Below, piece after piece: positions 50,926-61,146 of a DNA stretch of 64,000 nucleotides. Position 1 is the stretch's first letter; every line of letters starts with the position of its first letter. The DNA comes from Chaetorhynchus papuensis. Taxonomy: Eukaryota; Chordata; Aves; Passeriformes; Rhipiduridae. Location: the NCBI GenBank assembly GCA_013396525.1, contig VWYX01000923.1, forward strand, positions 112,858-176,857. The letters are read 5' to 3'. A model generated the notes under the pieces. The model made no database searches, had not been told where the DNA came from, and saw only the letters and a program-made list of their open reading frames with translations. Both the position numbers and the translations under genes were made by a program.

Positions 50926-51463
50926 GGACAATGGAGTGACATGTTTTATTTGTTCATTTGTGGGGGAGTTTGCCCCTGTGGTTCTTCTCCTGTTCACCAG
51001 CACAAGGTGAGACAACAATTCTATTTCATAATAATTGAAATTCAGGCAACTAGATGAATTGACATACTTTTAGAAAATAATGTAATTTTGTAAAATTAAG
51101 ATTAAATACTAAGACTCTAAAATGCCAGATAAAAAGGCAGTCCTAGGTCTACTGATTTAAGTATCAGGAGAAAATTAACAGAGCTACACCAAAAAGCAGG
51201 AAATTGTATAGTAATAATAAAGTTACTAATAATAGGGTAATAACTGCAGGTCACAACCTGCTCGACATTAAGTGCTCCGTCTAGGCAGAGTTAAAGGCAA
51301 AAAGAAATGCACAGGAGGATATGAAGTTCATTCATTTCAGGCTAATTCTCTTTTTTCATCTTATGATTCACTTTTAATCATATTGGGGTAATAAATTTGT
51401 GGTATTTAACTCCAGGGAAGAACTATGAATTACAGGAGTGTTTTGTATAACCTTAGTAGATAC

Positions 51464-51935
51464 ACAGAATGACAGAATCATTTATTTAGGAAAACACCTC
51501 TGAGAACATCAAGTCCAACTTTTGACCAGACTTGTCGACCAGACCACGGCACTATGTGCCATGTCCAGTTGCTTCTTGAACACCTCCAGAAAGGTGAATC
51601 TACCACCTACCTGGACATTCAAAGGTTTAACAGCCCTTGCTGTGAAGAAATTCCTCCTGATGTCCAGCCTGAACCTCCCCTGGCACATCTTGAAGGAATT
51701 TCCTCTTGTCCTGTCACTTGTTACCTGGGAGAAGAGAGTGATCACCACCTGGCCCCAGCCTCCTTTCAGGTGGTTGTACAGAGTGGTAAGGTTCCCCCTG
51801 ACCCTCCTTTTCTCCAGGCTAAGCAAACAGTTCCCTCAGCTCCTCCTCATAGGACTTACCCTCTAGACACTTCACCAGCTTCATTGCTCTTGTTTGGACT
51901 CATTCCAGCACCTCAATGTCTTTCTTGAAGCTAGA
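51464..51935 (-). mobile_element. CR1 LINE fragment h with an open ORF2 C-terminus
   Basis: Reverse-complement CR1 from ACACAGAATGACAGAATC to about 51935. On the minus strand, 51509-51826 is open for 105 codons and reads LEKRRVRGNLTTLYNHLKGG, then LFSQVTSDRTRGNS, GRFRLDIRRNFFTARAVKPLN and LEVFKKQLDMAHSAVV. This is the C-terminal end of CR1 ORF2 (endonuclease/reverse-transcriptase protein), downstream of the catalytic domains. The rest of ORF2 is absent. It is less decayed than the other CR1 fragments here, but as a 5'-truncated copy it cannot move by itself. Confidence 0.92.
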
Positions 51936-54900
51936 GTTAACTACCTTTTTTTTACATTTATTTAATTTCATTTTATTAATCTTTTGGTTATGTTATATGA
52001 ACAATAAAGAAAGTCTATACTAATTGAGCAAAATAGTTCTTTACAAAGACATTCCTTGCAATGAACCTTTATCATCACATGTATCAATCATTATTATAAA
52101 TGCCACAGTGAACTTGTAGACCTGTGTTAAACAAAATAAATTATTCTCAAAAAGAATTGCAAAATATGGGGAAACACTCTCTCTTACATGCAGTTTTACT
52201 CTGTATATTTTCTACATCAACACATAGAAATCTTCTCAGGTCATCCCTGAACAAGTACAGTGCAAAGTACTATTATTCAGAAAGAACTTACCATTCTGCA
52301 GCAAAACTTTCATTTGCTTGTTAGCAGAAACAGAGTGAGCACAAAGAATAGAAGTTTCATTATTTATTTATTCATTATTTCTGGATAAAAGCTAGAACCA
52401 AGTTCTTCCTCTAAGCCACTGAATCTTTATTGATGTTAAAAGGTTGTGTGAGTTAGGCAGAAGAAAATGAAGTTGTTACTTTTAAATGCTGGGGTAATGG
52501 AGCCAAACTTCCTTTCAGAAACAGTAAAGAAATGTGTTTCTAAGACCTTGACACTTAAATCTTTTCTATGATCTGTGGTTTTCCATTTCTCTACCACTAT
52601 CTATTAGTGTGTTAGGGTTTATTTAGGATTTCTCTTTCTAACTGAACAGAGACACATATGTAATTAGACCTGCTGTAAGCTTATTGATCTATTTAGACAA
52701 AACCTCTTTTTCTTCTCTCAGTCATTATCTCTCAGATGTAACAGTTTCAGATTTTTTAGGGGTGCTTTTGTTGCTACACCAAATGCTTTATAAATCAAAA
52801 GTAACAGACTCACAAATCTTCTACACCACGACTATTTCAGACCAATAATACAATAGACCAGGTTCACAGGTTTAATTTTAAGCATAGATCAAAATTATTT
52901 TAATATCAATGGCATGCATTATGTAATTTAAATAATAAACAATTGGTTTCCTGAAATGGGATTTCATTTACTATTCAGACTTCTATTGATGTGTATAGAG
53001 GCATCTCTCTTTTATAGAGACATGGACCATACTCAGATCCCAGTACTGTTCCCAGCATGGTGTATTAAATCTTCAACAGAAGTACTTGTCACCATAGGAA
53101 TTTGGCAGAAACAATCTGAATATGGAGAAAGGAAAAGAAAAACAAGGAATATCAACAGAGTTGTACCAAAGTGCTGGACAAGGCATGACTGGTCAGAGGA
53201 AGACCTAAGGATGTGGGAATACTGATTGGATCACTGGAATTTTTCTCATCTTTACAGCTGGGATCAGGTGGGGTGTCTGTTGTGCCCCTTGGTGAAACCA
53301 AGCATATACTGTTTGCAGTTCAATGGGTTGTGGTCCTTTTGGACTGGTAGTGCTCAGGATAAAGGAAGGGCCATGGCAGCAGAACAGAACTTAACAATGC
53401 AGGCACAAGACAGGGTTGCAGAAGTTGTCCTGCGACTGCTTATCTGATGAGGAGATGAAGGAGTGAGGGGAAAAATAAATTTCCTTCTGACTCTTCTTCT
53501 GGATAAAATAAGGCTGAAACTGTGCCGTTCTTGTAGGGTACCAGTAGCAGGGAAGTTATCAGCTCAGGGAGGGACCTCACACAACGATGCATTGATCTGC
53601 CCCATGCAGTATAAATATTCTGCATCGGGAAAGGTGCAAAAGGGAGGAAGGGGGAGAGCCTCGATACTGCAAATACAGACCTGAAGCAGCCTTTCAACTG
53701 CATCATGGAGTAAATTTCTTTACCACTTTCAAGAGCTTTCAGAATTCCAGTACAAGCTGTTACAAATCACACTGGAATCAATAAAAGAGTTTGAAATGAT
53801 AAATTTTCTTTGAGTTTGGAGTGAAGTATCTCCTGGTAGAACAGTCAGCCTTTCAATGAATGAGATAGTGACAACTAGCAAATCTTCCCACCATTTTGAT
53901 GCTGAAGAAACTCAAGCCTATTCTGAGGATGTTTTGGTAAATGTTAATGTTAAGCCATCAGTTGGCTCTTGGTGTGTGGCATTTGACATTTGTGTCTGGC
54001 AGCCATAAGTAGATGCGGATCTAGTCTTGGTTCAAAAACTTTAATGTTTTCTTTATTGATTTTTTATTAGTTTTTGCAGTTTATACATACCACTGATCGA
54101 AATCTGCTAGATTTCAAGATAAACACCAGCAGAACAAGTTCCATCTTTTCTGAGATTGCTACTTCACATAAGTGAGGCCCATATTTAATAAATTCAGTTT
54201 TTACTTTCAGACTTTGTGAATTCTGAGAAAACAGGCAAGTCAAAGAAAAAAAAAGTGCTTGTCTGGCTGGAGCAGAAGGCACACTTGCTGGAAGTGGCAG
54301 CACGTCTTTTGCCTTGTGGTGGAAGAAGGCTGGAAGAACTTTTTGTGAAGCTCCATATGGATGCCTGCAGGCCCACTCAGTCAGAATGCTCATCTTCCAA
54401 GATGCTTTCCACTGCCAGGTCTCTCAAGCTGTCAGGCCCTGCCAACACCATTCTGCCCAGCATGGGGACACCACTGAAATTCAGGCTGGCCACAGCTGCC
54501 TCCTGTGCTTCACCTGTGGCTGCAAGTACATGCTGGCTCCATGGCAAACATTCCCTGTCTGTGCCTGAAACTGCTCAGCCACACCCTTTCTTCTGTCCCC
54601 AGGCATATGGATTTTTCACACTTTCAAGAGGTTGCTGCCCTAGCTAGCTCGAGTGTTCTATGATGCCAGAAAGTCAGATAATAGAAACTAATAATAATTT
54701 TTAAATAAAAGATCTCACAAAGATGTTGGTTCCAGTAGCCATAATGCTTCAATTTTTTTATTGCTTAAAGATATGGCTTCAAAAGAATGTCTAGCAGAAT
54801 ATGTCTTGCCACCTTAATTATAAACATGTTGGAAAAAAATTTTCCGGGCACTTCTCACTCTCCTTATAAATGAATTTAGCCTGGACTAGACTTTCACAAA

Positions 54901-56637
54901 ACACCTAGGTTTGAGCTCAGTTGCAGTGCCACCAGCTAATTACACATCTTTCAGTTATGCTTCTTATAAAATTATCTGACATTATTTCACTGTCAGTTAC
55001 GTGTCATGACACATAATATAACTATGACTTGTCAGCAGAGAAGACAGTTAGAATCACTCACTTTAATGAAAGGCAGAATAGATCGCATTTTTTTCCAGAA
55101 ATATTGAATTTATGAAAATTGACCTTGAATTAATTGGACACGAAATTCATCTCAATGGAAAGATTATTATTACATTGTATTACTTGTTAAATCAGCCTAT
55201 CACTATTTTTTTCTTTTTCCTTGTACAGCTTTCTTTTTTCCTTCTACTGCCTTTTTTTTCTTCTGCAAAGACGAATGAAGTGACAATTATTTTTTGAATT
55301 GCTGAGAGCTATTTTCATGTTACCTGAAGATTTCAGCAGTGACACCTTGCTCATATAGTCAGTGCTCATCATCTATTGGCAGACAGTGTCAACTGAGAAG
55401 CCACACTCATCATTACACAAAGTATTCAGCCTTTTTAAGGTAAGTCTTTTTTTGGCTCTCTTTTTGGAATTGGTAATGCTAGAGCAGAAGACCAGGAAGG
55501 GGGAATATCTGCATGTCAGCTCTGAGGACAGCTACTGGAGCTGGCCCTCCTGAAGGCTACGAGCGTGGGAAGAACACCCTGTTGCCCTATTCTTCTTTTT
55601 TGAAAATAATAACGACGTTATTAGGGAACAGCAGAAATTCAGGACACTAGTGCACAAAAGGGAAAAAAAAAGCTATCAAACCAATGCCAGGTTCTTTTAT
55701 GCTTATTGATTTCTCCTGTCAAAACAAAATGGGGCTTGAAACCTACTACTTTAAATACCTTTATGTCATTTTTTTGACAGCACAAGCAGAATATCTCTCT
55801 AATGGTGTTGTTACAATCAATTAAATTTCTGCTTCTGTTATAACAGAAAAATTATTTTGTTTGTATTCATAGCAAACGTGCTAGTATTTCAAATATGCCT
55901 AAAATTCAGATATTTGAAAGATCTCTGTTCAGATTACTTTTTTAAAGCCTCATGAAAACTGAAAATAAATATTCCTCATAACAAATGCCTGATCAAATCA
56001 CATAAAGAGTAATGTTCATAAAATAACTAATCATATTTTGATCTGTTCTTTTTGTGGCATAAAGCAAAGGCCATAGAAATCTAAAGAACATCTTTTGCAA
56101 TTAGTTCAATTGATTTTAAAACAAGGTTTGCTTACATGAAAAGGGTGAATCTGATATTAATGTGAATTCTACTACTAAGTATTCACATTACTTAGGCCAG
56201 CGATAATTGTGTGACTTAGAAAATGTGGGAGCTTTGTGGTACATTTACTGTCATGTGTCCGAGGACTGTAAAGGGCTATAACTCTACACCCACAGAACAG
56301 CCCCACTTTTATGTCCCCACTAAAGCTGAATGGATTAATATCTCGTTTGTGAGGAAATAAATAACTCATCAGTTTGTGCAAAATGAGTCTTTTGGAATTG
56401 GACTCTTATAACAATAACAGAGGCAACAAACTAACGCCTACTCACTTCCTGAAGACAGGAGTGAGAGGCCTTGGAGCAAATAAGCTACTGAGATTGTAGG
56501 CAATTTGGAAAGGTTTTACTGCAGCCAAATAATGAGCTGTAGAGACAAGATGGATTCCAGGAGTCATGCTGGGTCAGCTCTCTTACTGAATTGACCCCCA
56601 TTTTAAACTTAACTCGATAAGGAATTTCCTAAGCTGT
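51936..56637. other. Unique DNA with a GC-richer island
   Basis: No gene recognised. About 53230-53800 is of mixed composition, with a TATA-like word (CAGTATAAATATTC, about 53608) and AATAAA near 53780. About 54230-54650 is the most GC-rich non-repeat patch in this part and is open in more than one frame (143 codons plus at 54216-54647), without a recognisable domain. A consensus donor AAG/GTAAGT is near 55440 after a pyrimidine-rich tract at 55205-55265, but all three frames of the putative exon contain stops. Confidence 0.5.
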
Positions 56638-57204
56638 TGTACTGGTTTTGGTGGGAGTTGAGTTACTTTTCTTCACAGTAGCTGGAGTGGAGCTGTATTT
56701 TGGATTTGTGCTGTGTTGATAACACATGGATGTTTTTGATATCACCGAGCAGCGCTTGCACAGAGCCAAGGCCTTTTGTGCTCCTCACCCCACCCCACCA
56801 GCAAGGAGGCTGGGGAGGCACAAGGAGCTGGGAGGGGACACAGCCATATCAGCTGACCCCAAATGACCAAAGGGACATTCCGTATCATATGACATCGTGC
56901 TCAGTAATAAAACTGGCCATGAGGAAGGTCATCTGTGGCTGCCAATGTTTGGGGACTGCTTGGGCATGAGGCCGTGAGCAATTGGGGTTTTTTTGCATCA
57001 CTTGTCTTCCTTGGTTTAATATATTTTCTCCTTTAAAATTTTTCTGTGGTTTCTGATATTTTGGTTTGTTGGTTTTCTGTTTGTTTTTTTTTTTAATTAT
57101 TAAGTTGTCAATTTAATCAATCTATGAGTTCTCTCATTTTTACAGTTCTGATTCAGCGAGTGGCTGTGTGGCAATGAGCTGCTGGCTGGGGCTAAAACAC
57201 AACA
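56638..57204 (+). mobile_element. Solo LTR of an avian endogenous retrovirus, family A copy 3
   Basis: Plus-strand copy with the best-preserved 5' end: TGTACTGGTTTTGGTGGG at 56638, GAGTTACTTTTCTTCACAGT, AAGGCCTTTTGTGCTCCTC, GGGAGGGGACACAGCC and TGACATCGTGCTCAGTAATA. The TATA position reads AGTAATAAAACTGG (about 56903). It ends GGCTGGGGCTAAAACACAACA at 57204. The flanks GCTGT (56633-56637) and GCTGC (57205-57209) agree in four of five bases, consistent with a 5-bp target-site duplication. The R/U5 region (57035-57115) is T-rich and unlike the other copies. No internal retroviral DNA is attached. Confidence 0.88.
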
Positions 57205-59720
57205 GCTGCATTGCACTGACCAATAGATACTATTTTCATAGGAAAGATTATCTTCAATGCCATGTTTTTCTTGAACTGTAAAGGAAATTTCAGACAGTAC
57301 AGTCAAGGCTGTTTCTTACAGAAATTCCTTGTAGGAGTTCAGACAGACAAAGAAGCATACTTCAGTCCAGAGGTTCGGACATTCAGGAGAAGTAGTCCTC
57401 CCATAAAAAAAGCCACTAAGGTATAACACTGAAATCTAATATTAAAAATATTTAGATTTCACAGGAATTATATTTAATCAGAAAAAGATTGCAGGCCAGC
57501 ACAGACTTTCTTAGCTCTCTCCTTAGCTTAGCTATCCTTAAGTCATCTACCTTTGACTAAAGTTGCAGTACTCGAGCTTTTCTGGAATAATAGCTTCAAA
57601 AAAGCATTCTTCATTTGGTGATATTTGTGTATAATGCAATCATCTAAAAAGAAATTTTAGTGTAAAATTATTGAAATACAAAGCTTGGAAACAATATGAT
57701 GTTCTTGCATCCCCAGCTATATTCTCACTGCAAGGAAATACTGATCTAATCTATATTTTTAGTTTCTTTTCTTAGTTTCAACATTTAAAACCACTTTTCA
57801 AATTATTCTGAGCAAAGCTTATAATATTGTTTTGTAATTTCTCGCCTAAGGATTTTTTTTTGCCAAGTCATAAATATAAGTGGAAAACATACAGTGATAA
57901 TAACTTCAGAATGTAAGTCATAAAGGAAAAATAATATTCAAATTCAGATTTGCCCTATGGTTATAATTGTGGTGTAATTTGGTATGAGAGCAAGGTATAT
58001 GTACACACTCAATGCACTAAATTATTATTTTCCTGGTCCAGGAACTCCCCAGATGGTCTCCACATAGAGACTGAATAGATATAAAGGCCTGGCTTGAGAT
58101 AAGAAAAGGTGATTAAGATACTTCCCAGCCTCCTTCACAACAAAGTTTTTGACGAATTGCTGCAGGAACTCTAGAGTTGGGAATTTTGGAAAGGTCTAGA
58201 GATCTCCCTAGGCAGTTTCTGCTGTGCATAAACCAATTGTTATGTTTAAATGTGTAGATTAACACCCTGGGTGGATACCTGGAGTATCACAGAGAATCTC
58301 AGGTGATTCAAATTGTAGAACTGGCCATGTTGTACATAACTTTAAGTACAAACTGTTACCGCAGATGCAACATCATAAAATAAGTCCTTTGACCATCGAT
58401 AAGATAATTAGGAGATATTTGTATTAAGATCAATACAATCAATAACGAAGGATTACACGTGCTGCTGAAGAGGTTATGTAGAACCTTGGGCAGCTGGAGT
58501 ACAAAAACCAAGCAGAAAAGTGATTCAGGACATCTATCCTGATTAAGCTGAAGATGTTACAAGGACCCCTGCAACAGAGATTTCTATTACTATCCAGACA
58601 GAAAACTATCATTATTTTTTAGAGACTTGATCTTCTGTGTGAACACTGTCTTATGCAAAGAGGGGTTTTTAGCAATTTTTCTGTGTCTTCACTGCAGTAT
58701 AGAGTTTAGGAAGACGACAACCTAAATTTCACTTCTGTTCATTTGAAAAAAATATTGAAAAAATTTTGGGAGGAAACTCAATAAATTAAAAAGAAGACTG
58801 AAAAACAAAAAACTCTACCTTGAAGGGACTGCCTGCCATTTCATTTTTTTTTTCTAGAAAGCAATCTGTATGATTAAATGCATTTTCTCATTATAAGAAA
58901 CCTTCAAAATTCACTACCTTTATTTTGTTTGAACACTCCTTATTAATACAAATATAATAAATTCTTTTATAATAGCTCACATTATTATAAATGTATGTTA
59001 TAGGAAATTTTATAACAACTTGATTCAGAGTCCCTTATCAATACCCAGATACTTCAGTTAATCCTTCAAACATTGCTGTTTATGGTACTCTAGCTGTAAG
59101 GCAAGTGAAAAGAGAGAGGAGTCTATCATTTCATTGACCTTCTCAGCAACTGGATAAGCTCTCATCAACTTTCTCATTAGCAACATCTGACTGATTGACT
59201 GGGTTAACCCAAACAGAGGAGCAAAAGCCAATCAGATCGTTTGCATACTATATTAATGACATTCATAAAACACCATTTGGCATTCCTGTGGGAAGTGTAA
59301 TAGCACAATGTGATAGCTTTTGCATTCGCTTGTTGTTGAAAAGAAAGTGGCAGTGTTTACCTCTACTATTTTAGGGACACAGCTTGTTTATAATTTTCTA
59401 GGAATGCAAATCATAACTGTAAAAGAAAGAAATATGCCTCTGGACTATCTGTGAAGGAAAATAAATTAACTGATGAAGAAAGAAGGTCCAAAATTTATTC
59501 TAACTCACCTAAAAATTTAGGGTAAAATACGCACATTGAACAAATCTCCAAAGATCAAGCAGTGTGTCCTACCTTGGTCAGAGGCAATAAAAGAAGACAA
59601 TTCATTTTGAAATCACAAGCTCATAAAAACACAGAGTGAGAGGCAGCTCATGAAGTTCCCCTGGTTATACAATCACTGTATAACCAAATGTTAAAATGCA
59701 GACTGTAAGGGGTTTTTTTT
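57205..59720. other. Unique AT-rich DNA, motif-rich in places
   Basis: No gene recognised. About 58250-58500 holds motif clusters (CCATCGATAAG, TAACGAAGG, ACACGTGC). About 59160-59430 holds octamer and homeobox-like words and is listed separately. Confidence 0.5.
59160..59430. promoter_or_regulatory. Candidate conserved non-coding element with octamer motifs
   Basis: Seen directly: the octamer ATGCAAAT at 59404-59411 and a near-octamer GTTTGCAT at 59239-59246. Also ATTAATGAC near 59252 and paired GATTGACTGGGTTAACCC-type words near 59193. No repeat family is recognised. Enhancer function is inference. Confidence 0.25.
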
Positions 59721-59722
59721 AT

Positions 59723-59745
59723 ATTATTATTATTATTATTATTAT
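59723..59745. repeat. (ATT)n microsatellite
   Basis: About eight ATT units following a run of eight T, read directly. Confidence 0.95.
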
Positions 59746-59930
59746 AGCACTGGGTATAATTTCACAATCTCAGGAGCAAAAGATCAACAGATTCCGTTCT
59801 ATCCCTGTTCCTTTTCACCTAAAAGAGTATACAAGCTGTAGCAAACTCTGCCTTATCATACTTCATTACCACTCATTTATGATTTCAGAGATGCTGTCCA
59901 GGGTGAGATAATTGAAGGAAAACAAAATGT

Positions 59931-59988
59931 CTTTTATTTCTTCTTTCTTGCTTGCTTTCTTGCTTTCTTTCTTTCTCTCTTTCTTTTA
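59931..59988. repeat. (TTTC)n polypyrimidine repeat
   Basis: Pyrimidine-rich tract of TTTC, TTGC and TCTC units, imperfect, about 58 bp. Confidence 0.85.
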
Positions 59989-60180
59989 CACCTAAATTAG
60001 AAAGTACTAGAGTAAAAATAAATATGTATTTTCAGATGGAATTACTCAACTGTGTGCAATCTAAAATTAAGTCTGACATTTTTTTGTGATATTCAAGCAG
60101 ACCAGAGAGCACCACCAGCACTGACTGTTCCTGTTCAGACCTTCCTGAGGCCTCCGCAAGCCCTACATGTATGACTATAT

Positions 60181-60206
60181 CTCTCTCTCTACATATATAT
60201 ATATAT
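60181..60206. repeat. (CT)n-(AT)n microsatellite
   Basis: CT dinucleotides then an ACATATATATATATATG tract; short. Confidence 0.9.
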
Positions 60207-60608
60207 GTCTATGCATGTCTATATTTGGCATATTCCTTGCATAACCATGACATGTAACTGCATGTGGGAGATTAAGAGTGAATGGAATGAGTCATTTTTT
60301 CTCATTATGGACCATGCAGAACATGCTATGGATCTTTCCCTTCAAGGAAAGTTATTTGTAAACACCGTCATCGCTACATTCCACAGCTCCATTGCGTTTA
60401 CCACTAAACCACACTGTACCTTGGAACATCATCTGTGTATACCTAAATAGAAATTCTGTGCCTTTTAGACTGTGCTGAATTCAACTGCAGGTGTAACACA
60501 GCGTGCTTGGGAGTCAGTTCTAGCATGCTATTGTCCTCCACATCTATGCTGTCTTTCTACAGGAAAATGATGGGAAATGAGGAGCAGGTAAATAACTCTG
60601 TTTCCTGC

Positions 60609-61146
60609 TCTCATGATTTTAAGCCCAGTTGGAGAACAGGCACCACACTGCTGCTTGCTCAACCCTGGCCCCTCCTCCCCCCTCACCCCAGTGGAATGGG
60701 AAGGAGAATCAAAGTAAAACTTGTGTTTTGAAATAAGAAAAATTTAATAACTGAAAATAACAAAAATACAGTAATAAGGGTAAATAATAATAAACAAGTG
60801 ATGCAGAGTGCAATTACTTACCACCTGCTGACCAGTGCCATACCGCCCTTTCATCCTTCTTCCCCCATTTTATATACTGACACAATGCCATATGGTCTGG
60901 GATATCCAATTGGTCAGTTTGGGTCACCTGTCCTGACTGTGTCTCCTTCCAACCTCCCATGAACCCCCAATTTCCTTGCCAGTGTGGCTGTATGAAAAGC
61001 AGAAAAGGCCTTGGCTCTGTGCAAGTCCTGCTCAGCAGCAACAAAAATATCTCTGTATTATCAACTCTATGTTCAGCACAAATCCAAAACATAGCTCTGC
61101 TCTAACCACTGTGAAGACCCACTCTACCCCAGCTAAAACCAGCATA
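60609..61146 (-). mobile_element. Solo LTR of an avian endogenous retrovirus, family A copy 4, with target-site duplication
   Basis: Minus-strand LTR. On that strand it starts TATGCTGGTTTTAGCTGGGG (61146) and has a good TATA box (TATATAAAATGG, complementary to about 60865-60876) after GTGTCAG. It carries ATTAAA complementary to 60743-60748 and ends GGGCTTAAAATCATGAGA at 60609. The 5-bp sequence CCTGC lies immediately outside both ends (60604-60608 and 61147-61151), a perfect target-site duplication. This shows that the element is complete and inserted as a retrovirus, then lost its interior and one LTR by recombination. U5 is AT-rich and altered. The outermost terminal dinucleotides have decayed from TG...CA. 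Confidence 0.9.

Noticed and set aside
55260..55445. Possible exon between a pyrimidine-rich acceptor and AAG/GTAAGT donor
   Set aside because: All three frames carry early stops. Consensus donors of this strength are expected dozens of times by chance in 64 kb.
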